From Mycolicibacterium austroafricanum (GTDB taxonomy: Bacteria; Actinomycetota; Actinomycetes; Mycobacteriales; Mycobacteriaceae), in assembly GCF_000612725.1 (NCBI RefSeq), contig NZ_HG964455.1, forward strand, positions 1 to 64,000: a DNA stretch of 64,000 nt, given 5' to 3'. Under the pieces are notes generated by a model, which worked only from the letters and a program-made list of their open reading frames with translations, was not told where the DNA came from and ran no database searches. Positions 16,766-24,710 of this stretch are shown in pieces. The position numbers were made by a program, and so were the translations under genes. Each line of letters starts with the position of its first letter. The stretch's first letter is position 1.

Positions 16766-17348
16766 ACTGATAGGGAACCAGGTCGGCGCCGTCGGTGGGA
16801 TACCAGAGCGCCGCGCTGACGAACTCCTCGACGGCCAGATCGGGTGTCGGCTGCCCGGTGGCCTCCAACGCCCGCGCCTTGAACGCCCGGGCGGCCGCGC
16901 TGAGCCGGTGCCGCACCCGGCCGAAGCGTCCGTCCGACCCGAACAGGGCCGACCCGCCCCACACGGTGATCTCGGCCCGCGCGGCGTCGACCAGGCGCAA
17001 CACGTCCTCACGTAGCTGCTCGTCGCCGCTGAGCACACGCGCGTCGACCGCGATCGCCGCCGCAGAATCCAGACCCGGCTCCCCGGTGGCGGACTCCCCC
17101 GCGTCGACACCGACTCCGAGGATGGTCAGCGCGCGCACATCGTGGCCGGGCGGGACCAGCACCGTGACCTTCCAGCCGGCGCGCACCCTGTCACAGAGCC
17201 AACCGCCGGCAGCGGCGACCACCCCGCCGACATCGGCGGCGACCACGCGCAGGTCGTAGGTGTGCAGGGTTTCACCGGAAATCCGGACTCCGGATCCCTT
17301 GCGGTCGAAGTGCGCGAGGTCGTCGACCCCGAACATACGAGCTGTCAC
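16764..17348 (-). CDS. conserved hypothetical protein, 194 aa
   Basis: GTG 17348 has an excellent GGGAGG ribosome binding site 7 nt upstream. An in-frame GTG at 17384 lies exactly 7 nt from a -10-like CACGCT of the shared regulatory element and would give a leaderless, 12-residue longer form. The product begins with a short beta region, then GGVVAAAGGWLCDRVRAGWKVTVLVPPGHD, which looks like an alpha/beta nucleotide- or ligand-binding fold, and a long C-terminal helical part rich in Ala and Arg. I do not recognise a characterised family. No membrane segment. Convergent with the DUF2631 gene. Confidence 0.65.
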   Translation of the reverse strand: MTARMFGVDDLAHFDRKGSGVRISGETLHTYDLRVVAADVGGVVAAAGGWLCDRVRAGWKVTVLVPPGHDVRALTILGVGVDAGESATGEPGLDSAAAIAVDARVLSGDEQLREDVLRLVDAARAEITVWGGSALFGSDGRFGRVRHRLSAAARAFKARALEATGQPTPDLAVEEFVSAALWYPTDGADLVPYQ

Positions 17349-17391
17349 CGTCTGCCTCCCTCGTCGGCACGCCTTGCGTCGCACCCCAGAC

Positions 17392-17425
17392 AGCGTGACA
17401 CTTACTAACCGATCTGTAAAGTGTC
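17392..17425. promoter_or_regulatory. shared regulatory element, site A (best dyad)
   Basis: AGCGTGACAC begins at 17392; GTGACA (17395-17400), 16 nt, TAAAGT (17417-17422). The dyad is clearest here: GACACTTAC, 10-nt centre, GTAAAGTGTC. On the minus strand TTTACA-N17-CACGCT ends 7 nt before an in-frame GTG (17384) of the hypothetical gene. No leaderless gene follows on the plus strand, so this copy most likely drives and controls the minus-strand gene. Confidence 0.7.
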
Positions 17426-17498
17426 GATCGGGTTTCAGAACGCGCACACGGGGGCCGCGGAGCCGTGAAAGGACGGGCTGAGCAATGGGTTCCGTCAA

Positions 17499-18929
17499 TT
17501 ACAGGGCGGGCGCGACCGGTAGCGCCTTCTCGACAGGTGTCAGCTCTTCGGGCAGACCGGCGGCCCGGCGGATCTCGGCGAACGAGGCGATCAGGGCGTC
17601 GGTGGCTTCGTGTGGATCCTTGAGCGTCCGGTCATCGGTGAGCACCGATATGGAGAGTTGGTCGACGTAGCTCCACACCGTGATGTTCATCCCGCTGCCG
17701 GCCACGATGGGGCCGACCGAATAGATCTCGTCGACGACGGCGCCCTCGATCACGCCCCGCCGCTTCGGACCCGCAACGTTGGACACCGTCAGGTTCATCA
17801 CCATCGCGGACTCCAGGCGGCGCGCCTGCATCCGGAAAATCCGAGGGGTCGTGGCGGGCGGCAGATACGCCAACCAGGACGGCAGCAACGTCGGCCCGAG
17901 CAGGCGGTGATTCTCCTTCGCGATCGCCGTCGCCGTCGCGGTGAGCCGCACCCGAGCCATCGGGTCGGCCACGTGAACCGGCAATGACGGTGTCATGTAA
18001 GTGAATTCGTTGCCGACGAGGCGATCGGGCGAGGTGCTGAAGCTGACCGGGACGCCGGCGATCAACGGTGCGTCGGCCTTCTGGTCGTAGCGCAGCTGCA
18101 GTTCACGCAGCGCGCCCGCCGCCGTCGCGAGCACGACGTCGTTGAGGGTGACCCCGAGATGCCTGGCGGTCTCCTTGACGTCGGCCAGCGCCAGCGGGGC
18201 GGTCGCGAAACGCCGGCCGGGGGTCACGACGTGGTTGAGGAACGTGGGCGGCGGCGCGAAGTTGCGCGCCAGATCGGGATGCCTGCCCCGCTCCCTGGCC
18301 AGCCGGCGCACCCGCGAGACGCCCGCAGCGGTGTCATTGACCAGCCTGGGCAGTCGGCGCAGTTGACGTAGGTGGTCACGGGCCGCGGCCTTCAGCAGGT
18401 TGCGCGGCGCCCTGGAGTCCGCAGACGACTCGGCCAGCTGCCCGCCCACCTCGGGCTCGCGGGGCTGGATCGCCATCGCCAACTGGTTCGCCGAGGCGAC
18501 CCCGTCGGCCAGCACGTGATGAACCTTGTGGATGACCGCAATCTTGTTGTCCGCCAACCCCTCTGCGATGTACATCTCCCACAGGGGATGGTCGCGGTCC
18601 AGCGGCGTGCTCGCGATCTCGCCGATCAGCTGGTCGAGTTCACGGCGGCCGCCCGGCGCCGGAACGCGCGCCCTGCGCAGGTGGTAGTCGACGTCGATCT
18701 CGGCGTTCTGCACCCACATCGGGTGGTGGAACTTCAGCGGGATGTCCACGAGCTGGTAGCGCAGCGGGGCCAGCGCATGCAGCCGGGGCAGGGCGGCCCT
18801 GCGGAACAGGTCGAAGTCATAGCCCTCGACGTCCGATACGTCGAGCACCCCGATCTTGAGGGTGTGCATGTGGATCTCCGGCGTCTCGCTGTACAGCATC
18901 ATGGCGTCCACGCCGTTGAGTCGTCTCAC
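17499..18929 (-). CDS. WS/DGAT-family acyltransferase (triacylglycerol/wax ester synthase), 476 aa
   Basis: The active-site motif HHVLADG (within HKVHHVLADGVAS, about residues 132-138) is the HHxxxDG of bifunctional wax ester synthase/diacylglycerol acyltransferases. The N-terminus RRLNGVDAMMLYSETPEIHMH is the usual opening of the family and identifies GTG 18929 as the start, giving normal length. The C-terminal domain has VMNLTVSNVAGPKRRGVIEG and a conserved VG..V.GSGMNI region. It should form storage lipid from acyl-CoA on the inner membrane face or on lipid droplets. A shared regulatory element lies about 150 bp upstream (19085-19112). Confidence 0.92.
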   Translation of the reverse strand: MRRLNGVDAMMLYSETPEIHMHTLKIGVLDVSDVEGYDFDLFRRAALPRLHALAPLRYQLVDIPLKFHHPMWVQNAEIDVDYHLRRARVPAPGGRRELDQLIGEIASTPLDRDHPLWEMYIAEGLADNKIAVIHKVHHVLADGVASANQLAMAIQPREPEVGGQLAESSADSRAPRNLLKAAARDHLRQLRRLPRLVNDTAAGVSRVRRLARERGRHPDLARNFAPPPTFLNHVVTPGRRFATAPLALADVKETARHLGVTLNDVVLATAAGALRELQLRYDQKADAPLIAGVPVSFSTSPDRLVGNEFTYMTPSLPVHVADPMARVRLTATATAIAKENHRLLGPTLLPSWLAYLPPATTPRIFRMQARRLESAMVMNLTVSNVAGPKRRGVIEGAVVDEIYSVGPIVAGSGMNITVWSYVDQLSISVLTDDRTLKDPHEATDALIASFAEIRRAAGLPEELTPVEKALPVAPAL

Positions 18930-19084
18930 GCACCACCCCGTTCGTCGTCCCACCCGTCTGCATGGTGGTACCCATTCCGTCGATTTTCGGCACTTCGAGA
19001 CGACGTTGGCTCAACGGACCGCCGCCTGTCAGCGCTTGTTAGAAGAATCTCAATCGCCGCGGCACACTCCCAGCCTCCGCCACC

Positions 19085-19112
19085 GTGACATCGCAGCTGT
19101 GGTTTGTAAACT
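19085..19112. promoter_or_regulatory. shared regulatory element, site B
   Basis: GTGACA (19085-19090), 16 nt, TAAACT (19107-19112), with a symmetrical GTTTGTAAAC around the right half. On the minus strand TTTACA-N17-CACGGT faces the WS/DGAT gene. It lies between the divergent WS/DGAT and DUF427 genes. Neither gene begins at leaderless distance here, so both transcripts would carry leaders. Confidence 0.55.
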
Positions 19113-19145
19113 CGCGTTCACGTCATCCAACGAAGGGCCGGACCT

Positions 19146-19187
19146 GTGAGTCGCACGAAAATGGTTGCCGCCGGAGCGCTTCGATGA
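19146..19187 (+). CDS. possible 13-codon leader peptide before the DUF427 gene
   Basis: GTG 19146 opens a 13-codon frame whose TGA (19185-19187) overlaps the ATG of the DUF427 gene as ATGA. It lies downstream of the predicted promoter at site B. Such coupling could pass ribosomes to the main gene. Evidence is positional only. Confidence 0.35.
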   Translation: MSRTKMVAAGALR

Positions 19188-19861
19188 GCCTGGTGGCGGG
19201 CCACGGTCCGCTCAGCCGGGACCGCGCAGGCGTGCTCAGCCCGCCGGTCGCCGGCGACCTGGTCTACATCGAGCCCCATCCCCGGCGGATACGGGCGATC
19301 CTCGACGGCCGCACCGTGATCGACACCGAGACCGCGTTGATGGTGCACCGGCGCGGCAGCCCACTGAGCTACGCGTTCGCCGCCGCCGACGTCGGCGACC
19401 TGCCGGGCGAACCCGTTCCGGAGGCACCAGGGTTCGTCGTGGTGCCGTGGGCCGCCGTCGATGCCTGGTGGGAGGAGGGCCGGCGGTTGGTGCACTATCC
19501 GCCGAACCCGTACCACCGGGTCGACTGCCGGCCCACCTCGCGGCGGCTGCGGGTCGCTGTCGCCGGCACCCCGCTCGTCGACACCGTCGACATCGTGATC
19601 CTGTTCGAGACGGCACTGCAGCCCCGGCTCTACGTGAGCCCGGCGCTGGTCCGCACCGACCTGCTGCGGCGGTCGGACACCACGAGCTACTGCAACTACA
19701 AGGGCTACGCCACGTACTGGAGCGCGGTCGTGGGCGACACCGTGGTCGAGGATGTGGCGTGGAGCTACCCCGATCCGCCGCCGGAGAGCCTGCCGATCCG
19801 CGACATGCTCAGCTTCGACCCGGGCAAGGTCGACATGACGGCCGAGCTCCCCGGCTCCTAG
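19184..19861 (+). CDS. DUF427 domain protein, 225 aa
   Basis: The C-terminal half shows the DUF427 pattern: VDIVILFETALQPRLYVSP, then SYCNYKGYATYWSAVVGD, then EDVAWSYPDPPPESLPI and SFDPGKVD. The N-terminal half contains a second, weaker copy of the same fold (RIRAILDGRTVIDTETALMV). The family is of unknown biochemical function and often appears in lipid and xenobiotic catabolic regions of actinobacteria. The ATG at 19184 overlaps the stop of a possible leader peptide. It is followed by an SRPBCC gene and a thioesterase on the same strand, which may form a unit. Confidence 0.8.
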   Translation: MSLVAGHGPLSRDRAGVLSPPVAGDLVYIEPHPRRIRAILDGRTVIDTETALMVHRRGSPLSYAFAAADVGDLPGEPVPEAPGFVVVPWAAVDAWWEEGRRLVHYPPNPYHRVDCRPTSRRLRVAVAGTPLVDTVDIVILFETALQPRLYVSPALVRTDLLRRSDTTSYCNYKGYATYWSAVVGDTVVEDVAWSYPDPPPESLPIRDMLSFDPGKVDMTAELPGS

Positions 19862-19906
19862 CGTCACCGCTTGTCAGCGTGCCCGCCGCCGACCATGCTG
19901 CATGGC

Positions 19907-20395
19907 ATGACACGCTGGTTTGCCCTCGAGTCGGCCGACGCCGGGTTCTTCGACACCGCCCCACATGTGTTCCGGTACGAGAAGCACTACGACGCGACCC
20001 CGGCACAGGTCTGGGAATCGCTGCAGTCCGACGAGTCGCTGTCGGCGTGGGGCAAGACGGTCGGGTCGCTGACGTGGACATCGCCGCGACCGTTCGGGGT
20101 GGGCACCACCAGGGAGGTGGGCACCGGCCCGACCAGGGTGCACGAACGGTTCTACTCGTGGGACGAGGGCTCGGGCTACGCCTTCTACGTCTACGAGGCC
20201 AACGTGCCGATCTTCCGGCGGTTCGCCGAGGACTACCGCGTCGAACCCGAGGGCACCGGCACCCGGTTCACCTGGCTGGTGGCGATCGAGCCGGCCGGCG
20301 TGATGCGGTGGCCGTTCAAGCTGCTGGCCCCGGTGGTGAAGTCCGGGTTCGGCCGGATGGCCGCCGACGGCGAGAGGTACTTCGCCGCGCGATAG
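19907..20395 (+). CDS. SRPBCC (START/Bet v1-like) family protein, 162 aa
   Basis: The layout is that of the hydrophobic-ligand-binding SRPBCC fold: FRYEKHYDATPAQVWESLQ at the first strand and helix, a central sheet with FGVGTTREVG and ERFYSWDEGSGYAF, and a long C-terminal helix (PVVKSGFGRMAADGERYF). It probably binds or processes a lipid-like ligand; no catalytic residues can be assigned. ATG 19907 was chosen because the homologous fold begins nearby; a TTG at 19871 is in frame. It lies 45 bp after the DUF427 gene and 12 bp before the TesB-type thioesterase. Confidence 0.75.
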   Translation: MTRWFALESADAGFFDTAPHVFRYEKHYDATPAQVWESLQSDESLSAWGKTVGSLTWTSPRPFGVGTTREVGTGPTRVHERFYSWDEGSGYAFYVYEANVPIFRRFAEDYRVEPEGTGTRFTWLVAIEPAGVMRWPFKLLAPVVKSGFGRMAADGERYFAAR

Positions 20396-20407
20396 GGTCG
20401 GCACCTT

Positions 20408-21202
20408 GTGACAGGTGTCGAGAAAAGCTGGATCGCCGATCTGCTGCGGTTCGACCGCCGTGACGACGTGTTCGTGGCATGCCCGACGGCCGCAGGCCCC
20501 GGGTCGCGGTTGTTCGGTGGCCTCATCGCCGCGCAGTCGTTGGGCGCGGCAGGCGCCACGGTCGGTGCGGGCAAGCTGCCGCAGTCGCTGCACCTGTACT
20601 TCGTGCGCGGTGGCCGCTACGGCGTCGAGGTGGAGCTGCACGTGGAGCGCACCCGGGACGGCCGCTCCTTCGACACCCGCCGCGTCACGGCGGTCCAGCA
20701 GGGCGCGGTGATCCTGGAGATGATCGCGTCGTTCCACACTCCGGAGCCCGGCGCCGACGAGCATCCCTCGCCGCCGCCGTCGGTGACGCTGGCCGATGCG
20801 CGCGTCAAGGAACCCGATATCGAGTTCGCCGACCGGTTCGAGATTCGCACCCAACTCGCCGACGACTCCGTCTTCGCCGTCCCGCCGTTCTGGATCCGCA
20901 CCCGCGACGAGATCGAGGACGACCCGCTGGTCCGGGCGTGCATGCTGACGTTCCTGTCCGACTTCGGTCCGGTGCCGGTGGCCCGGCCCTCGGGCACGCC
21001 GTTGGAGCCGGAGGCGGGATTTGCCGCCAGCCTCGATCACTCGGTGTGGTTCCACCGCCCGTTCACCCCGCATGACTGGCACCGCTACGAGGTGCATCAG
21101 CTCAACGTCGGCGACTCCCGCGGGCTGGTGCGGGGTTCGCTCTACGACGCCGAGGGCTCGTTGATCGCCACGACGACGCAGGAAGCGTTGTGGCGGTGTT
21201 GA
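20408..21202 (+). CDS. acyl-CoA thioesterase II (TesB-like), 264 aa
   Basis: A double-hotdog protein of normal TesB length. The first hotdog contains LFGGLIAAQSLGAAGATVGAG and LHLYFVRGGRYGVEVELHVERTRDGRSFDTRRVTAVQ, the usual TesB sequences. The second contains SLDHSVWFHRPFTPHDWHRYE and the closing SRGLVRGSLYDAEGSLIATTTQE. It hydrolyses acyl-CoA to free acid and CoA. GTG 20408 lies 9 nt after TAGGGT, which also contains the stop of the SRPBCC gene, so it may have its own promoter. Confidence 0.88.
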   Translation: MTGVEKSWIADLLRFDRRDDVFVACPTAAGPGSRLFGGLIAAQSLGAAGATVGAGKLPQSLHLYFVRGGRYGVEVELHVERTRDGRSFDTRRVTAVQQGAVILEMIASFHTPEPGADEHPSPPPSVTLADARVKEPDIEFADRFEIRTQLADDSVFAVPPFWIRTRDEIEDDPLVRACMLTFLSDFGPVPVARPSGTPLEPEAGFAASLDHSVWFHRPFTPHDWHRYEVHQLNVGDSRGLVRGSLYDAEGSLIATTTQEALWRC

Positions 21203-21248
21203 TTCATTAGGGGCTCGGCGGCCGCACGGCTTCGGTAGGTTCGGCCGG

Positions 21249-22268
21249 GTGCCGACGCTGACGAACCGCCAGATTGTGTTGCGCCGCCGCCCGCACGGGC
21301 TGGTCGCACCCGAAGACACCGAACTCGTGACCGCGCCCGCCCCCGAACCCGGCGACGGCGAGGCGCTGGTGCGCACCACCTACGTGGGAATCGACGCGGC
21401 CGCGCGGACCTGGCTCGACGATCAACCGGGCTATCTGCCCCCGGTGGGCCTGGGTGAGGTGATTCGCGCCGCCGGGATCGGTGAGGTGGTCCAATCCCGC
21501 TGCGCCGCATACTCCGTCGGCGACATCGTGACGACGCTGACCGGGTTCCAGGAGTACACGATCGTCCGCGACGACCTGTTCACCACCCCGGTGCCCGGCC
21601 CGGGTGACCAGGTGGACCAGCTCGCGGTGATGTCGATCTACGGGCCGACGGGCGCCACCGCGTATTTCGGGATGACCGGGATCGGCCGTCCGCAGCCGGG
21701 CGAGACGGTCGTGGTGTCGGCCGCCGCCGGAGCCACCGGATCGGTGGCGGGACAGATCGCCAAGATCGCGGGCGCACGCGTGGTGGGAATCGCGGGCGGG
21801 CCGCACAAGTGCCGGGCGGTGGTGGAGGACTTCGGTTTCGACGCGTGCATCGACTACCGCAACGAGGATGTGCCGGCGGCGCTGCGGCAGCACTGCCCGA
21901 AGGGCGTGGACGTCTATTTCGACAACGTCGGCGGGCCGATCCTCGATGCGGTGCTCGGCAGGCTCGCGCACAAGGCGCGTGTCGTGCTGTGCGGGGTGAT
22001 CTCCAGCTACCTGACCGGCGAGCACCCGGGACCGGCGAACTACGTCAACCTGCTCGCCAAGACGGCGCTGATGCAGGGGTTCAACGCCCTCGACGAATGG
22101 GGCCGTTTCGACGAGGCCTTCGCGGCGCTGCGGGGCTGGGAGGAGCAGGGCCTGCTCACCCATCGCGAACACATCTTCGACGGCATCGAATCCTGCGTCG
22201 ACGCGCTCAACGGCTTGTTCACCGGCGCCAACATCGGCAAGACCCTGGTCAGGCTCGCCGGGTCGTGA
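21249..22268 (+). CDS. NADP-dependent MDR oxidoreductase (zinc-independent), 339 aa
   Basis: A medium-chain reductase of the leukotriene B4 dehydrogenase/curcumin reductase group. The nucleotide-binding region has VVVSAAAGATGSVAGQIAKIAGARVVGIAGG, with the AxxGxxG-type loop, followed by DYRNEDVPAALRQHCPKGVDVYFDNVGG, the typical segment of this group. No zinc-ligand cysteines are present. It should reduce an alpha,beta-unsaturated carbonyl with NADPH. TAGGTT (21236-21241) lies 7 nt before GTG 21249, so the transcript is probably leaderless. It ends 7 bp before the convergent LLM gene. Confidence 0.88.
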   Translation: MPTLTNRQIVLRRRPHGLVAPEDTELVTAPAPEPGDGEALVRTTYVGIDAAARTWLDDQPGYLPPVGLGEVIRAAGIGEVVQSRCAAYSVGDIVTTLTGFQEYTIVRDDLFTTPVPGPGDQVDQLAVMSIYGPTGATAYFGMTGIGRPQPGETVVVSAAAGATGSVAGQIAKIAGARVVGIAGGPHKCRAVVEDFGFDACIDYRNEDVPAALRQHCPKGVDVYFDNVGGPILDAVLGRLAHKARVVLCGVISSYLTGEHPGPANYVNLLAKTALMQGFNALDEWGRFDEAFAALRGWEEQGLLTHREHIFDGIESCVDALNGLFTGANIGKTLVRLAGS

Positions 22269-22275
22269 CCGGCGC

Positions 22276-23196
22276 TCACGGTCTCCCGATGACCGACCCG
22301 CCGAACTCCTCGATGGCCTCCAGCGTGTGGGCGAGGCTGTCCCCCGGTACCGTCACCTGAATCCACGTCACTCCTGCCTTTTCGAGTTCGGCTGCGCCGG
22401 AGAGGAACTCGTCGGCGTTGAAGTCTGCGGCGCCGGGTGACCCGCCCGCATCGTTGGTGAACGTGATGTCGATGTCGAACGGATCGCGGCCCGCGCCCTC
22501 CAGGCGGCGGCGCAGGTCGTCGATGCCGGCCGTGAGATGCTCCACCGTCTCCAGCGCCGCCGTGCGGGCGGTCTGCGCGAGCACCGCCGGCGCCCGGAAC
22601 GGACACCAGCCCTGTGCGTACCTCGCGACCCGCGCCCGCGCGGCGGAGGTGTTGCCGCCCACCCAGATCGGCGGATGCGGCGTGCTGACCGGCCGGGGAT
22701 GCGCGGTGATGCCCTTGGCGCTGAAGTGCTTACCCTCGAAGGTCATGTCGTCGGTGGTCCAGGCGTCGCGGATCACCTGCAGCGACTCCTCGAACAGCTC
22801 GGCCCGCTCGTCGAAATCGACGCCGAGCGCCGTGAATTCGCGCTTCAGGTAGCCGACACCGACGGCCAGGGTGAACCTGCCGCCGGAGACGAGGTCCAGT
22901 GTCGCACCGGCCTTGGCGACCACGAACGGGTTGCGGTACGGCAGCACCACGATGTTGGGGATCAACCGCAGCGTGGAGGTGTGCGCGGCCGCGAATCCCA
23001 TCGCCACGAACGGGTCGAGCGCGTCGTGCCCTCCCGCTTCCAGCCAGCGCTGGGTCGGGGCGGGATGGTCGGTGAAGCCGAAGCCGCCGAACCCGGCCTT
23101 CTCCGCGGCTTGGGCCACCTGCGCGATCCCGGTGCCGGTGACGAGCTCGGGGTTATAGGGATGGCTGTGCATCGGATGGGTGATCGCGAACTGCAT
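22276..23196 (-). CDS. F420-type LLM-class oxidoreductase, 306 aa
   Basis: The luciferase-like monooxygenase fold is recognisable by AEKAGFGGFGFTDHPAP, LRLIPNIVVLPYRNPFVVAKAGATLDLVSGGRFTLAVGVGY and FEESLQVIRDAW, then HPRPVSTPHPPIWVGG. These segments are typical of mycobacterial F420-dependent LLM proteins. The reaction is probably F420-dependent oxidation or reduction of an unidentified substrate. ATG 23196 has an AGGAGCGCTGCC spacer upstream. It is divergent from a second LLM gene, with an inverted repeat between them that could be a shared operator. Confidence 0.88.
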   Translation of the reverse strand: MQFAITHPMHSHPYNPELVTGTGIAQVAQAAEKAGFGGFGFTDHPAPTQRWLEAGGHDALDPFVAMGFAAAHTSTLRLIPNIVVLPYRNPFVVAKAGATLDLVSGGRFTLAVGVGYLKREFTALGVDFDERAELFEESLQVIRDAWTTDDMTFEGKHFSAKGITAHPRPVSTPHPPIWVGGNTSAARARVARYAQGWCPFRAPAVLAQTARTAALETVEHLTAGIDDLRRRLEGAGRDPFDIDITFTNDAGGSPGAADFNADEFLSGAAELEKAGVTWIQVTVPGDSLAHTLEAIEEFGGSVIGRP

Positions 23197-23233
23197 GGGC
23201 AGCGCTCCTGGTCTCGTTGTCGCCGGAACAACC

Positions 23234-23250
23234 TTCTCACTTTGCGAGAA
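23234..23250. promoter_or_regulatory. candidate operator between two divergent LLM genes
   Basis: TTCTCAC-TTT-GCGAGAA has 7-bp arms with one mismatch around a 3-bp centre, the same geometry as the TetR operator at 2440-2456 but a different sequence. It lies in the 107-bp gap between the two divergent LLM starts. No regulator gene is adjacent, so the protein that binds it is unknown. Confidence 0.4.
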
Positions 23251-23303
23251 TGTCGTTACCATGCAGGCGGCGGAATGTACAGCACCATCGGAGCGGGAGG
23301 GCC

Positions 23304-24236
23304 ATGAGCAGGCCGGAGATCGGCGTCTACCTACCCCAGATGGGCTTCTCGTTCGATGAGTTGTTGCACCGCGCCCGGCGCTGCGAGAAACTCGGCATCG
23401 ACTCCCTGTGGCTCTACGACCACCTGTACGGACCGGGCATGCCGGACTACCCGTCGATGGAGGCGTGGACACTGGCCACCGCGCTGCTCAGCCGCACCGA
23501 CACGCTGCGGGTCGGACACATGGTGTTGTGCAACCAGTTTCGGCATCCGGTCACGCTGGCCAAGATGGCCGCCACGCTGGATCAGATCTCCGGCGGCCGG
23601 TTGAGCCTCGGCATCGGCAGCGGCTCGATCGAGGACGAACACCGCCGCGCCGGCCTGCCGTGGGGTTCGTTCGCCGAGCGGTCCGAACAACTCGGCGAGA
23701 CCCTGCAGATTCTGCACCAGGCGTTCGGCGACGAGCGGATCGACTTCACCGGCAAGCACTTCACCGTCACCGACATGCCGATCAAGCCCGGGCCGGTGCA
23801 GCGGCCCCGTCCGCCGATCGTCGTCGGCGGGGTCGGCGAGAAGTTCACGCTGCCGCTGGTGGCGCGCTATGCCGACGTCTGGAATGTGCCCACGTACGCG
23901 CTGGGGCAGATCAAGGAGAAGATCGCGGCGCTGCGGTCGATCTGCGAGGACGTCGGCCGCGACCCGCAGACCATCACGCTGTCGATCGAGGCGGTGATGG
24001 CGCTCGCCCCCGACGAAGCGTCGCTGCCGACAGTGCGCAGCCTCGCCGAGAAGCGCTTCGGCGGTGAGGGATTCGGGCTCCACGACACCGACTTGATCGG
24101 CACCCCGGCCGAGATGGTGGACCGGCTGGGCGCGCTGGCCGAGATGGGCTTCGGGCAGATCGTGCTGTTCACCCACGATCGATGCTCCGACCAGACGCTG
24201 GAACTGCTGGCGGCGGAGGTCATCCCGCGGCTCTAA
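23304..24236 (+). CDS. F420-type LLM-class oxidoreductase, 310 aa
   Basis: Shows the LLM pattern EIGVYLPQMGFSFDELLHRARRCEKLG, LWLYDHLYGPG, TLRVGHMVLCNQFRHPVTLAKMAATLDQISGGRLSLGIGSG, and RPRPPIVVGGVGEKFTL. It is related to but clearly distinct from the divergent neighbour, so the pair is not a recent duplication. ATG 23304 follows GGGAGG. It is probably F420-dependent; substrate unknown. No strong terminator follows, only a 7-bp-arm inverted repeat at 24260-24293. Confidence 0.88.
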   Translation: MSRPEIGVYLPQMGFSFDELLHRARRCEKLGIDSLWLYDHLYGPGMPDYPSMEAWTLATALLSRTDTLRVGHMVLCNQFRHPVTLAKMAATLDQISGGRLSLGIGSGSIEDEHRRAGLPWGSFAERSEQLGETLQILHQAFGDERIDFTGKHFTVTDMPIKPGPVQRPRPPIVVGGVGEKFTLPLVARYADVWNVPTYALGQIKEKIAALRSICEDVGRDPQTITLSIEAVMALAPDEASLPTVRSLAEKRFGGEGFGLHDTDLIGTPAEMVDRLGALAEMGFGQIVLFTHDRCSDQTLELLAAEVIPRL

Positions 24237-24710
24237 GTAGTTGTCGGTGCGCCGCACCGGGAGTACAACACCACGCTATCGGCTCAGTACTCCTAGCACG
24301 ACGGCGCAAGAAGACCACGCTCCGGGATGACCGGGCGGGGCTTTCTGCTGTCAGTACGGAACCACCACGAAGAAGCCGATGATCATGTAGATCACGAAGA
24401 GGACGCCCAGGGTAATCGTGATCACCGAGAACTTCAGCATGATGTCCTGCGCCCGCCACCACCTACGCATGGACTCGACCGTAACCCCAGCGAGGACCAG
24501 GTAGCTGAAGAAAATCTGTGAATTGGCGTTCCGGGAGCGGCCACAAGGTCGAAGTATGCGTGGCCTCGATGACGTGGACGCAAAGCGGAGGCTGCTGGCC
24601 GCCGAAACCCCACCCACCACCTGCCACAAGCCACATGCCCTACGAATCCCCACCGGATGGCACGAATCCGACTACGGCAACGGCCCACCACACCTTCCGA
24701 TATGGACCAG
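24237..24710. other. intergenic region of 474 bp
   Basis: This contains a weak inverted repeat (GGAGTAC at 24260-24266 with GTACTCC at 24287-24293) after the LLM gene and one possible small membrane-peptide gene on the minus strand (24351-24470). The remainder shows no ribosome binding site, conserved motif or credible reading frame. It separates the conserved-context genes to the left from the catabolic island to the right. Confidence 0.6.
24351..24470 (-). CDS. possible small membrane peptide, 39 aa
   Basis: The frame from ATG 24470 encodes a basic N-terminus (RRWWRAQD) followed by one strongly hydrophobic helix (KFSVITITLGVLFVIYMIIG) and ends VVVPY. On the minus strand TACGGT lies exactly 7 nt before the ATG, the leaderless geometry seen repeatedly in this window. 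The sequence is unusually rich in Ile, Phe and Tyr for chance translation of such GC-rich DNA. No family is recognised and there is no good -35. Treat as a candidate. Confidence 0.4.
   Translation of the reverse strand: MRRWWRAQDIMLKFSVITITLGVLFVIYMIIGFFVVVPY

Noticed and set aside
17485..17670. Plus-strand 61-codon frame downstream of element copy A
   Set aside because: It lies antisense to the end of the WS/DGAT gene, has no ribosome binding site and no recognisable sequence; the element there is better explained as serving the minus-strand gene.
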